Below are positions 8,670 to 15,922 of a stretch of 18,971 nucleotides of DNA, in pieces. Source of the DNA: CAYVMN01 sp964452575 (GTDB taxonomy: Bacteria > Desulfobacterota > DSM-4660 > Desulfatiglandales > Desulfatiglandaceae); assembly GCA_964452575.1 (NCBI GenBank), contig CAYVMN010000081.1, forward strand, positions 1-18,971. The letters run 5' to 3'. The notes beneath the pieces are model-generated. The model did no database searches. It was not told the DNA's origin and saw only the letters and a list, made by a program, of their open reading frames with translations. Numbering within the stretch: the first letter of the stretch is position 1; every line of letters starts with the position of its first letter. Made by a program: the position numbers and the translations under genes.

Positions 8670-8698
8670 GGATTTCACTGGTCCTTCATTCCGGAGTT

Positions 8699-9598
8699 CT
8701 ATGGCTTCAGGAAATCTGGGCCTGTGTATTCGGGATGAGGATATCTATAAAATCCCTGAGCGGCCTTAACCCCAAGCCTCCCAGCCTCGACTAATTCTTT
8801 CAGGGCCTTGGGCGGATGGTCTCTTGGATCTCTGGACTCGTTGTAATAAACCATTTCAATATCATAAATGACATCCAATCCTACAGCATCCATCAGGCCA
8901 AAAGGTCCCCAGGTGGTGCCATTGAAAATCATCCAGGCCCGGTCAACATCCATAAAGTCTACATAACCGTCGGCCCACATGTGGAGCGTCTCTCGCTTAA
9001 CGGCCCGCCAGACCCGGTTGAAACAAAAACCCAGTATCTCCTTATTGACCTTGAGCGCGACTATTCCCAGGGAACGAACAAATTTCCGTCCGGCCTCCAG
9101 GACATCAGGACTGGTCACGGTTCCGCCCATCACGTCCGCCATATTCTGACCCAAGGTCATCTGATAAAAGTGGATGTTCAGGCACTTTTCCGGGCGCCTG
9201 GTAGCCCCTTCTAATTTCGAGACAGGCATAGAAGACGAATTGGTGGCCAGGATGGCGTGAGCCGGAGCAAACTCATCCATCTCCTTCCACACCCTTAGCT
9301 TCAAATGCAGATTTTCAGGCACTACCTCGAAGACCAGGTCTGCTTCCCTGACTGCGCGCTCAAGACTTGAGTGCATGCTGATCTTCTTTACCGCTTCAGG
9401 CCATTGAGAGACCTCTATGGGTGACGGCCTAGTCCTCGAGGGATCAATGGCCAGGAAGGCCTCCATTGACCTCTTGAAGACACCTTCGTCAGGATCATAC
9501 GCAGAGACGCGATAGCCCGAAGCAGCCGATTGTGCAGCGATCTGAGCCCCTAGAGTTCCTAAGCCCAATACGGTCACCTTCTCAATCTTGTAAGCCAT
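8699..9598 (-). CDS. 3-hydroxyacyl-CoA dehydrogenase family protein
   Basis: 299 aa from ATG 9598. ATG 9604 (adding Met-Asp) is equally possible, because the purine-rich GGAGGAGGGAG at 9605-9615 offers a Shine-Dalgarno for either. The N-terminal NAD-binding Rossmann fold carries G12-L-G14-T-L-G17, with acidic Asp35 after beta-2. The C-terminal dimerisation domain starts near residue 188. By spacing against the human/E. coli enzyme, catalytic positions are Ser122 (NSSSMP), His143 (NIHFYQ) and Asn194 (CFNRVW). The glutamate that pairs with the catalytic His falls on Asp155, a conservative change worth noting. Expected reaction: NAD-dependent oxidation of a 3-hydroxyacyl-CoA to the 3-oxoacyl-CoA in beta-oxidation or a ring-degradation branch; related enzymes act on 3-hydroxybutyryl-CoA. 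It is a stand-alone dehydrogenase with no fused hydratase. It is transcribed away from the acyl-CoA synthetase operon across a shared 330-bp region. Confidence 0.88.
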   Translation of the reverse strand: MAYKIEKVTVLGLGTLGAQIAAQSAASGYRVSAYDPDEGVFKRSMEAFLAIDPSRTRPSPIEVSQWPEAVKKISMHSSLERAVREADLVFEVVPENLHLKLRVWKEMDEFAPAHAILATNSSSMPVSKLEGATRRPEKCLNIHFYQMTLGQNMADVMGGTVTSPDVLEAGRKFVRSLGIVALKVNKEILGFCFNRVWRAVKRETLHMWADGYVDFMDVDRAWMIFNGTTWGPFGLMDAVGLDVIYDIEMVYYNESRDPRDHPPKALKELVEAGRLGVKAAQGFYRYPHPEYTGPDFLKP

Positions 9599-9662
9599 AT
9601 CCATCTCCCTCCTCCAGTCCAGGATCAAGTTAATGCATCTGTTTACTGCTTTTTTAGCCACC

Positions 9663-9691
9663 TCTATACTCTTTAATGGGACGATAAGCAA
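9663..9691 (-). promoter_or_regulatory. candidate promoter of the 3-hydroxyacyl-CoA dehydrogenase gene
   Basis: Read on the minus strand: TTGCTT (9691-9686), 17-bp spacer, TATAGA (9668-9663), about 65 nt ahead of the start codon. Hexamers match consensus only in part. Confidence 0.33.
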
Positions 9692-9810
9692 CAGGCGGTT
9701 AACCACTACCTCCAAAGATTGGACTGTTCGTTCATACCTGGCTTATTTGCTTATCTGCGAGAGGCCCTTTTTTGTTCCGGCTTATCCCTGTGCAGATCCA
9801 AAGATATCGC

Positions 9811-9839
9811 TTGGGTAGCTGCCCATTGAGAACTATAAT
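9811..9839 (+). promoter_or_regulatory. candidate sigma-70 promoter of the acyl-CoA synthetase operon
   Basis: A perfect TATAAT (9834-9839) lies 17 bp downstream of TTGGGT (9811-9816). Transcription would start near 9846, giving a leader of about 80 nt before the ATG at 9927. Confidence 0.5.
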
Positions 9840-9891
9840 GGTTGACTTCAGATTATACTCTTGGCAAATTGTGACAGACAACTCTTACCAG

Positions 9892-9926
9892 TTCGAAGGG
9901 ATTCAACCCTTTAAGGGAGATTCGAA
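9892..9926 (+). promoter_or_regulatory. dyad/hairpin next to the acyl-CoA synthetase ribosome binding site
   Basis: TTCGAA occurs at 9892-9897 and again at 9921-9926. Inside, AAGGG (9896-9900) can pair with CCCTT (9907-9911), which is also complementary to the AAGGG of the Shine-Dalgarno (9913-9919, 7 nt before the ATG). It could be a repressor operator or a small RNA structure that affects initiation; no factor is known. Confidence 0.3.
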
Positions 9927-11783
9927 ATGGCCTTGGAGCAAGTCAAGGGCATGAATGTTGCCCAGGTTATAGAGTTCTATGGAACCGATCCCCGGTCCCG
10001 TGACCGTACCTTCCTTATGTACCGCGACGAAGAAGGTTCCCTGCAGGAGGTCAGCTTCGCTGACTTCTATAATAACTCTATGCGCTATGGGGCAATGATC
10101 CATCAGATCAGAAGGGAGAGGGGCAAGCTTGACGCGCCCCGCTTCCACGTGGGATTCTTTATGCAGAACACGCCGGAGGCGGTTTTTCTCTTAGGGGGTT
10201 GCGCCTTCACCAACTCCACCTGGGTAGGAATCAACAATGCCCAGATGGGTGAGAAGCTGTCCATTGACCTAAACAAAATGGACATAGAGGTAGTCTTCGC
10301 CGACGAGGTGGAGCAACCCAAGACCGGCCGCACCTTTGTGGAGTCGATCATCGACGCCCATAACCGTTTTGGCCTGGGCGATCTTTATCCCTGTTTCGTG
10401 ATCGGCCGTAAAAGGCAGGCAAGGAACCACCCGCCCGGAGTGGCCACCCTAGAAGAGCGTCTGGGTCGGTGCGAAGCCGAGGATTTCGCGCCAGTGCCTC
10501 TGAACCATGACAGCACCGGGGCCATTATCTTCACCTCAGGCACCACCGGCGCACCCAAAGGCATCGAGGTGAAGTGGAAGAAACTCATAGACGTGGGCGT
10601 GGGCTTCACCTCTTTACTCAATTACTCCGAGAGGGACGTTGGCTACATTTGCATGCCGCTTAACCACTCCAACTCGCTTTACATCAACCTAGTGACCGCG
10701 CTCCTCAACGGCGCAAAGGTGCTCCTGCGCCGGCGTTTCAGTGCCAGTAACTTCGTCAGGGATGTAAGGGAGGCCGGGGCCACTGTATGGAACAGCGTGG
10801 GAGATCCCGTAATGTACGTGCTGAGCACCGTTGGGCCAGAGGCCGACTACTCGCACCTGCCCCTGCGCACGGTAGTCAGCACAGGCACCAACTCTGCCAA
10901 CAGAGCGGCCTTTACCCGCATCTTCGGCCTGGAGATCTTCGCTGAGGCATACGGCTCCACCGAGGTAGGAGCTATAGCCCTGGTCACACCTGATACACCC
11001 GACTATAGCGTGGGCAGGGTCATCCCCGGAAGGGACGTCAAGGTGGTTGACGAGTTTAGCGGGAAAGAATGCGAGCCTCCGGTGGTGGATGAAGGAGGTA
11101 AGATCACCAACTTTGACAGGGCCGTGGGCGAAATTTTGGTGCGCCAGGAGTCATTGGGTGACTCAGCCTTCTCGGGCTATTATAATCTGCCCACAGAGAG
11201 CGCCGAAAGGGTTGACAAGGATGGCTACTACCACATGGGCGATCTGGGCGCCCTGGAAGAGAAAAACTGCGCGCGCTATGTCATCTTCTTGGGCCGCACA
11301 GGTGCCGACCGTCTCCGCACCAAGGGCGAGAATTTTTCCACCACCTTCGTGGAAGAAATAATAATGAGGTATCCAGGACTTGAAAACTGCGCAGTGATTG
11401 GTATCCCCTTCGTGGACAGTACTGAAAATGATAACCCAATATATGTGCTGGAAATTGAGGACCCGCAGGGTTTCGATGTCACCAAGTTCCACGCTTACTG
11501 TAAGGCCGAGCTACCTCAGTATGCACTGCCGGGTTTCATCCGACTGATCCGGGAACTCCCACGCACGGACACACACAAGATCAAGAAATCCGCCCTGATC
11601 TACGACTTCATAGAAAGAACTCCCGGGAAGGACGCAGATGGAGAGGACCTACTATACGTGATCGGCCAGGGCGGAATCAAAGAGTTTAAGACCGAAGACT
11701 ACCAGCGCGAGATGGCTAAGTGCCTTGACCCAGCGGTACGAGCCCGCTTTCTCGCAGTTACCAAGAGACAGGACATCTTTTGA
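9927..11783 (+). CDS. AMP-forming acyl-CoA synthetase (long-chain/FATP-like)
   Basis: 618 aa, a complete ANL-superfamily adenylating enzyme. Motifs in order: P-loop TSGTTGAPKG (203-212), YGSTE (342-346), YHMGDLG with Asp439, hinge GRTGADRLRTKGENFS (456-471), and C-terminal PRTDTHKIKK (545-554) with the adenylation lysine. The layout, with FMQNTPEAVF and GINNAQMGEKLSIDL near the N-terminus and a GRTGADRLRTKGEN hinge, resembles fatty-acid-transport-protein-type and bile-acid-type synthetases more than short-chain acetyl-CoA synthetases. It activates a carboxylic acid to the acyl-CoA, using ATP and releasing AMP and pyrophosphate. No membrane segment is obvious. AAGGGAG lies 7 nt before the ATG. 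The next gene begins 10 nt after the stop, and its Shine-Dalgarno (GAGGT, 11782-11786) overlaps the TGA, so the two form a tight operon and probably act on the same thioester. The substrate is unknown. Confidence 0.92.
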   Translation: MALEQVKGMNVAQVIEFYGTDPRSRDRTFLMYRDEEGSLQEVSFADFYNNSMRYGAMIHQIRRERGKLDAPRFHVGFFMQNTPEAVFLLGGCAFTNSTWVGINNAQMGEKLSIDLNKMDIEVVFADEVEQPKTGRTFVESIIDAHNRFGLGDLYPCFVIGRKRQARNHPPGVATLEERLGRCEAEDFAPVPLNHDSTGAIIFTSGTTGAPKGIEVKWKKLIDVGVGFTSLLNYSERDVGYICMPLNHSNSLYINLVTALLNGAKVLLRRRFSASNFVRDVREAGATVWNSVGDPVMYVLSTVGPEADYSHLPLRTVVSTGTNSANRAAFTRIFGLEIFAEAYGSTEVGAIALVTPDTPDYSVGRVIPGRDVKVVDEFSGKECEPPVVDEGGKITNFDRAVGEILVRQESLGDSAFSGYYNLPTESAERVDKDGYYHMGDLGALEEKNCARYVIFLGRTGADRLRTKGENFSTTFVEEIIMRYPGLENCAVIGIPFVDSTENDNPIYVLEIEDPQGFDVTKFHAYCKAELPQYALPGFIRLIRELPRTDTHKIKKSALIYDFIERTPGKDADGEDLLYVIGQGGIKEFKTEDYQREMAKCLDPAVRARFLAVTKRQDIF

Positions 11784-11792
11784 GGTCTATCC

Positions 11793-13049
11793 ATGCTGAC
11801 AGAAAGGCTTAAGGAGGTCCATCGGCTGCAAGGCCGGCTTATGACCGAGCACTACGAGCGCGCCCTTGCCGCCAAGGCCGAAGGCCGACCGGTCGCGTAC
11901 GTCACGGCCATGTTTCCGGTGGAAATCGTCAAGGCCTTTGAGCCCTATATAGCGACGGTCTATCCCGAAAACCATGCCGCTCTTCTAATTTCAAGGGGCC
12001 AGGCCCAGTTCGTGCGTCACGCCGAAGCCGCTGGCCTGGACCGCATGGGCTGCGCATATGAACTTTATAACACCGGCTACCTGCTAAACGGCCGGGGCGG
12101 GCCGGATGCCGAAGATCTCCTGGACCCCAAGGGCCGCCCCATTATCAAGCTGGCCGAGCCCGACATCCTCCTTGCCTGCGACAACCAGTGCCGGGTGGTC
12201 TGCGAGTGGTTCAGGCACCTGAGTGAAATCTACGGCCATGCGCCTTATAAGATGGTCAACGTGGGCGACCGCTACGATGGCTCCCTGGATAAGGACCGAC
12301 TGTCTTACGTGCGCGCCCAGCTCGAGGGGCTTATAACCTGGTTGGAGGAAGTGACCGGCCAGCGCCTGGACCGGGGCCATCTCATGGACGTGGCCAAAAA
12401 ATCACGCCAGGCAATAGAGCTTTGGAAGCGCTATCTGGATATGGGAACGGAAAAGCCGTCGCCCATGACGGCCTTCGACGGCTTCTCCCACATGGCTCTG
12501 ATAGTCTCTGAAAGGGGCACCCAGCAGGCCATCGAATATTATCAGCAGCTCATGGGCGCTACCAATGAGCTGATAAAGAATGGCGTCAGCGTGGTTGGCC
12601 AGGAACGGCACCGGCTATTGTGGGACAACCTGGCAACCTGGTTTAACTTTCGCGAATTGCAGGAGGGGCTCGCCAGAGACGGTATCGCCGTCGTTGGCTC
12701 GACCTATCTGGACGCATGGCGCAAGGAGCTGGATACCTCCAGCTATGATGCTCTGATCGACAGCATGGCCCGTACCTACGCGGCCATGTACACGAACATG
12801 ACCATAGACCAGAGGGTGCAGGTCTATATCGATATGGTAAACAAGTACGAAGCCGACGGTGTCCTGTTCCACAAGAACCTGAGCTGCCACACCTTTTCCC
12901 TGCGAGTCAGCGAGATCGCCAGGCGGTTGGGTCAGCACTTCGGGCCCGAGTTCCGCACCGTGGTCTTCGAGGGTTGCCATGGGATAAGCGGGCGTTTCCA
13001 GAGACACGCCTTCGAAACCGGGGTACAGGTACATTTCGTGGAAAGGTAA
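11793..13049 (+). CDS. 2-hydroxyacyl-CoA dehydratase / benzoyl-CoA reductase family protein (HgdB/BcrB-like)
   Basis: 418 aa, a normal length for one subunit of this family. Support comes from GRPVAYVTAMFPVEIVKAFEP (31-51), PDILLACDNQCRVVCEWF (123-140), a middle helical domain, VGSTYLDAW (301-309), ADGVLFHKNLSCHTFSLR (354-371) and FEGCHGISGRF (393-402). There are exactly six cysteines: 87, 129, 133, 137, 365 and 395. Subunits of classical dehydratases use three Cys to hold a [4Fe-4S] cluster. Family members with double-cubane [8Fe-9S] clusters use six, so either is conceivable here. Such proteins need a low-potential electron from an ASKHA-type activator ATPase to carry out radical dehydration or ring reduction. 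Neither a second subunit nor an activator gene lies in the window. Coupling to the acyl-CoA synthetase suggests its substrate is the CoA ester made by that enzyme. It is followed by the tRNA-Leu promoter. Family is certain; reaction is not. Confidence 0.9.
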   Translation: MLTERLKEVHRLQGRLMTEHYERALAAKAEGRPVAYVTAMFPVEIVKAFEPYIATVYPENHAALLISRGQAQFVRHAEAAGLDRMGCAYELYNTGYLLNGRGGPDAEDLLDPKGRPIIKLAEPDILLACDNQCRVVCEWFRHLSEIYGHAPYKMVNVGDRYDGSLDKDRLSYVRAQLEGLITWLEEVTGQRLDRGHLMDVAKKSRQAIELWKRYLDMGTEKPSPMTAFDGFSHMALIVSERGTQQAIEYYQQLMGATNELIKNGVSVVGQERHRLLWDNLATWFNFRELQEGLARDGIAVVGSTYLDAWRKELDTSSYDALIDSMARTYAAMYTNMTIDQRVQVYIDMVNKYEADGVLFHKNLSCHTFSLRVSEIARRLGQHFGPEFRTVVFEGCHGISGRFQRHAFETGVQVHFVER

Positions 13050-13080
13050 AATTGAAGATCTGCCCGGTCCCTTGCCAGGG

Positions 13081-13110
13081 TTGACAAGAATTCGGGGGGC
13101 TGTGTATAGT
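13081..13110 (+). promoter_or_regulatory. sigma-70 promoter of tRNA-Leu
   Basis: Perfect TTGACA (13081-13086), 18-bp spacer, TATAGT (13105-13110). A leader follows with an inverted repeat CTCTGA (13117-13122) / TCAGAG (13133-13138) just before the tRNA, possibly a processing hairpin. Confidence 0.7.
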
Positions 13111-13147
13111 GACATCTCTGACCTGCCAAGATCAGAGGTAAAGGGCT

Positions 13148-13236
13148 GCCTGGGTGGCGGAATAGGTAGACGCAAGGGACTTAAAATCCCTTGGAGCTTA
13201 GTCTCCGTACGAGTTCGATTCTCGTCCCAGGCACCA
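13148..13236 (+). tRNA. tRNA-Leu (anticodon UAA)
   Basis: 89 nt including an encoded CCA (13234-13236). The acceptor stem is GCCTGGG (13148-13154) with CCCAGGC (13226-13232) and discriminator A. The anticodon arm is GGGA-CTTAAAA-TCCC with anticodon TAA. A long variable arm follows (class II tRNA), then the T arm with GTTCGATTC. It reads UUA/UUG leucine codons. It has its own strong promoter upstream and a terminator 22 nt downstream, so it is transcribed alone. The antisense strand is entered by the end of a broken integrase gene, showing that this tRNA has served as an integration site. Confidence 0.97.
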
Positions 13237-13519
13237 GTGATTTAAAGGGGTTAGGCCAGGCCAAGATTTTCGGCTTGGCCTTCTTTTTTGACGTCTGTGT
13301 AAGAATTCCTGGCCCGTTGATAAATAGAGATAGCATCGCGCTCGTTTGTTCCAGGCTGTGCAGGTAGATCTCGGTAGTAGAACGATTTCTATGGCCGGGG
13401 ATTCTCTCGATTGCTCCAAGGGGCACATTATTTCCGTCCATGATCGATGACCCAGAGTGTCTTAAGGCGACATTTCCCTTCAGCTCTCCTGCTATGGAAT
13501 GTATGGGAGAAATGGGGAA
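13181..13519 (-). pseudogene. C-terminal remnant of a tyrosine recombinase (integrase)
   Basis: About 112 codons are open on the minus strand, from an in-frame stop at 13520-13522 down to a TAA inside the tRNA. Translation shows the integrase C-terminal core: ALRHSGSSIMD, NNVPLGAIERIPGHRNRST and TEIYLHSLEQT, giving the second-box Arg, the Gly-His and the nucleophilic Tyr. The His normally three residues before that Arg is Val, and the first Arg box and the whole N-terminal half are missing. The last ~30 codons (after KPKILAWPNPFKSLV) are only read-through of the terminator and tRNA antisense strand. The gene pointed at the tRNA, the usual arrangement for an integrase inserted at a tRNA 3' end. 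Catalytically dead as it stands. Confidence 0.75.
13259..13289 (+). terminator. intrinsic terminator of tRNA-Leu
   Basis: GGCCAAG (13259-13265) pairs with CTTGGCC (13274-13280) around an 8-nt loop, followed directly by TTCTTTTTT. It lies inside the antisense integrase remnant. Confidence 0.85.
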
Positions 13520-14053
13520 TCAGACCTGAGAAGATCAGGCCGGTTGAGTACAACCTCTTGGCCAACCAAGGGCTATATCAGAGGGAGCGTAGCTGACATC
13601 TAGTCCTTACTGATTGACCTCAAAGACAATGTCCTTAAGGACGAGGTGCTTTTCAGGAAGGTCGAGGGAGATAAGACCCCGCAGCGCTCTAATTTTAGGA
13701 AGGTTTGTGAAGCGGGATTTCTAGGTGAAGTGTTAGGAAGCTAGGAGGGTCGCTCTAGGTTGGTGGTAATTGGGGGTTGGGTGCAACGAGCAAGCCTGAG
13801 AGACGGAATTAGCTGTCACAGGTTCAGTCAATCAACCCGAATTGACTATATCACAGGGTTTTAGTTTATTGAAATCTTTGGTATCTGGCAAGATAAAGAG
13901 GATTAAAACGAGGCTGGAATTGGTTAGTACACGAACCGATTTCCTCTATCGAGCCATTGATGATTTAAGCAAGAAGTCATAAGAATCAGCTGCTGCAAAC
14001 TTCCGGGTACTTATGAGGTGAACTACAGGTACCTAGTTTTTGGACACAGAAAA
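13520..14053. other. degenerate intergenic region beside the integrase remnant
   Basis: 534 bp with no complete gene on either strand. The plus strand shows short open patches broken by stops: one at about 13613-13740 with protein-like composition (LKDNVLKDEVLFRKVEGDKT), and another at about 13800-13980 ending IDDLSKKS and a TAA. Neither has a proper start or a recognised family. It looks like decayed coding DNA from an inserted element. Confidence 0.5.
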
Positions 14054-15922
14054 CTAACCCCAAAGGTCTTTAGCCACCTCAGCAAGACCTAACCGGTTGA
14101 GTGTGCTCCTCCAAGGCCTCCCTGTTTTCTCATCCCATCCCATCAAACGGTAATACTCATTTACCATTCCCTTCAGGTATGGCCTCAAAGGGATACCAGC
14201 GGAAGGGCCGTCCTTCTGTCCCTCTAAGAGTCTCTCAGGTACACGGTAGTCATCCTCTGGTGTCAATCCATGTCTCACGTTAAAGGCACGTTCCAAATTG
14301 ATCACTCTCTCACCGAAGGCAAGTAGCTCCTCGCGACTGAATTCCCAGCCAGTAACTGCAGAAATCATCTCAGCAGCGAGCTGGGTTCCTTCGGGGTGTC
14401 CCCACGTATTGAGCCAGCAGACTCCAGTGCTGTCATGTGCGAACTTTACTATGCCTGTCCTTTTTACCTCTTCTGGCTTTACTTTGGGATCAAGCGGCGG
14501 TTGCCTTTTCGGATAGCCGGAGTCGGAATCTGGCCTGGTGATATCAGCACCAGCTGCCGGCCATCCTGAGCCGGTGCCCAAGATCTGTCCCAGCAGCACT
14601 CCCCACCCTCTTCTCCAGTCATGCAGGTTCATTCCCGACCCCTTGATGTGAACTGCAAAGCTGGGGGCGTCACCTCCGATGATTTCAGCCGCTCCTTTAG
14701 GCCCTAGAGCCAAGATATCGCCAAAGCCGTCCCTGGCCGCATATTTCCGGATCATCGCCTCCACCACCTCGGCATCTCCCCATTTCAGCTCTAACCCATC
14801 AGTATCCGATTTGCTGATAAGACCTTTTTCATACGCTTCAAATGCCATAGATATCGTGCAGCCGACTGTACTCGACTCAAGACCGAGCCGGTCATAGAGG
14901 TCAGTCAGATAGAACGTCCAGCCAGCATCGGAGATTCCCACCATTGATGCAGAGCCTTCCATACCCTCGCCCCCTCCAGAAAGCGAAGCCACATAGCCTT
15001 TATGAGGACCGTATAGTATCTCTACATCGTAGCTGCAGCCAATGGAGCACCCAAAACAGGGCCTTCGTGTTATCTTTTGCTCTGACATGCCATCACCGAA
15101 CCCTTCAAGAACAGTAGTCAGCATATTCTTAGCGCAGAGTCCGTATCTGGATTTTATCCCTTCGTAATTGCCCCTCGGAACACCTCCATTTTTCATGATA
15201 GCAGCGCAAGATGTCGGCCCGAAGTCAACCGAATCCCGCCAGCGCTTTCCTATTGCCTTCTCCTGCTCCCTGTTGGTTACTGGAATGGGCCTTCGTGTAC
15301 CATAGACTGCAATAGCTTTTAGTCTTTTGGATCCCATAACAGTTCCTGTGCCACCATGGGCCATTGAGTGATTCTTATCATTTTCAATTAGGGCTCCGGC
15401 GCACAGGTTCTCTCCAGCGGGCCCGATGGCAGCCACACTGGCCTTTGCTTCTCCTATCTCTTCTTTAACCAGGTCTTCAGACTCATGGGTGTCCTTACCC
15501 CAGATCTTTGCAGCGTCCCTGATTTCTGCCTTGTCCTGATTTATCCAGAGGTATACTGGTTTCTCCGATTTCCCGGTAACGATGATACCATCGTAGCCAG
15601 CCCATCTAAGATTAGGCCCAAAGAAACCATGTGTATGAGAACGGCCTGCAGTAAAACCGGTAGAAGCATTTTTGAACGTAAGTGTCAGGTTATTTGGTGC
15701 TGGTCCGTGTGTGCCAACAAGTGGACCGGTAAGGAAAATCATGGGGTTTTCTGCATCAAGGGCCGAGACTCCCGGTGGACACCTCTGATAGAGCATCCAT
15801 AGGCCGAGACCATAGCCGCCAAGGAACTTTCTTGTGATATCCTCCGACGGCAGTTTTTCCTCAGATATTCTGCCAGTGGAGAGATCTGCCTCTAGTATCT
15901 TATCCAGATATCCACCTAACAT
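14054..15922 (-). CDS. aldehyde:ferredoxin oxidoreductase family protein (W/Mo bis-pterin enzyme)
   Basis: 622 aa, the usual size for the family. The N-terminal pterin-binding domain has NPMIFLTGPLVGTHGPAPNN (59-78), STGFTAGRSHTHGFFGPNLRWAGYDGIIVTG (87-117) and EKPVYLW. The [4Fe-4S] ligands are Cys289-x2-Cys292-x3-Cys296 (PCFGCSIGC) and Cys502 in D497-STGV-C, matching the Cys288/291/295/494 and Asp489 pattern of Pyrococcus AOR. AAGGGG lies 7 nt before the ATG (15922). Expected chemistry is two-electron conversion between aldehydes and carboxylates with ferredoxin, in the cytoplasm, with a tungsten or molybdenum bis-pterin. The same family includes BamB, the catalytic subunit of class II benzoyl-CoA reductase, but none of the usual bam partners (BamC-I) is next to it. 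The gene stands alone and is divergent from the acyl-CoA synthetase alpha subunit. Base composition is lower in GC than the operon left of the tRNA. Confidence 0.92.
   Translation of the reverse strand: MLGGYLDKILEADLSTGRISEEKLPSEDITRKFLGGYGLGLWMLYQRCPPGVSALDAENPMIFLTGPLVGTHGPAPNNLTLTFKNASTGFTAGRSHTHGFFGPNLRWAGYDGIIVTGKSEKPVYLWINQDKAEIRDAAKIWGKDTHESEDLVKEEIGEAKASVAAIGPAGENLCAGALIENDKNHSMAHGGTGTVMGSKRLKAIAVYGTRRPIPVTNREQEKAIGKRWRDSVDFGPTSCAAIMKNGGVPRGNYEGIKSRYGLCAKNMLTTVLEGFGDGMSEQKITRRPCFGCSIGCSYDVEILYGPHKGYVASLSGGGEGMEGSASMVGISDAGWTFYLTDLYDRLGLESSTVGCTISMAFEAYEKGLISKSDTDGLELKWGDAEVVEAMIRKYAARDGFGDILALGPKGAAEIIGGDAPSFAVHIKGSGMNLHDWRRGWGVLLGQILGTGSGWPAAGADITRPDSDSGYPKRQPPLDPKVKPEEVKRTGIVKFAHDSTGVCWLNTWGHPEGTQLAAEMISAVTGWEFSREELLAFGERVINLERAFNVRHGLTPEDDYRVPERLLEGQKDGPSAGIPLRPYLKGMVNEYYRLMGWDEKTGRPWRSTLNRLGLAEVAKDLWG

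Larger units (their letters stand above)
8367..8677. mobile_element. IS66-like MITE with 8-bp target duplication
   Basis: The element proper is 8375-8669 (295 bp). Both ends start GTAACACTTTAGCGTTT: 8375-8391 and the reverse complement of 8653-8669 match 17/17. A second inverted block (8417-8449 against 8605-8637) matches 32/33. The spacer 8450-8604 holds no credible gene. A perfect 8-bp direct repeat, GGATTTCA, abuts both ends (8367-8374 and 8670-8677). Terminal GTAA plus 8-bp target duplications is the signature of the IS66 family, so this is probably a non-autonomous derivative moved by an IS66-type transposase encoded elsewhere. Transcribed, the arms would fold into a long imperfect hairpin. 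It sits between the end of the pump gene and the end of the convergent dehydrogenase gene, where it harms neither. Confidence 0.82.
9599..9926. other. divergent intergenic region with two candidate promoters
   Basis: No gene is credible here. It separates the dehydrogenase (minus) from the acyl-CoA synthetase (plus) and holds a candidate promoter for each, plus a dyad next to the synthetase start. Confidence 0.6.

Noticed and set aside
9599..9715. N-terminal extension of the 3-hydroxyacyl-CoA dehydrogenase up to an in-frame ATG at 9715
   Set aside because: The Rossmann fold begins right after 9598, the strong Shine-Dalgarno is at 9605-9615, and the extension would run through the candidate promoter.
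12615..13175. Minus-strand open frame of about 186 codons over the end of the HgdB-like gene and the tRNA leader
   Set aside because: It overlaps a well-supported gene and the tRNA start, has no ribosome-binding site I can see, and its product has no recognisable domain.
14030..14060. TAGTTTT / AAAACTA hairpin at the end of the AOR-family gene as a terminator
   Set aside because: The stem is AT-rich, overlaps the stop codon and lacks a following T tract in the direction of transcription.
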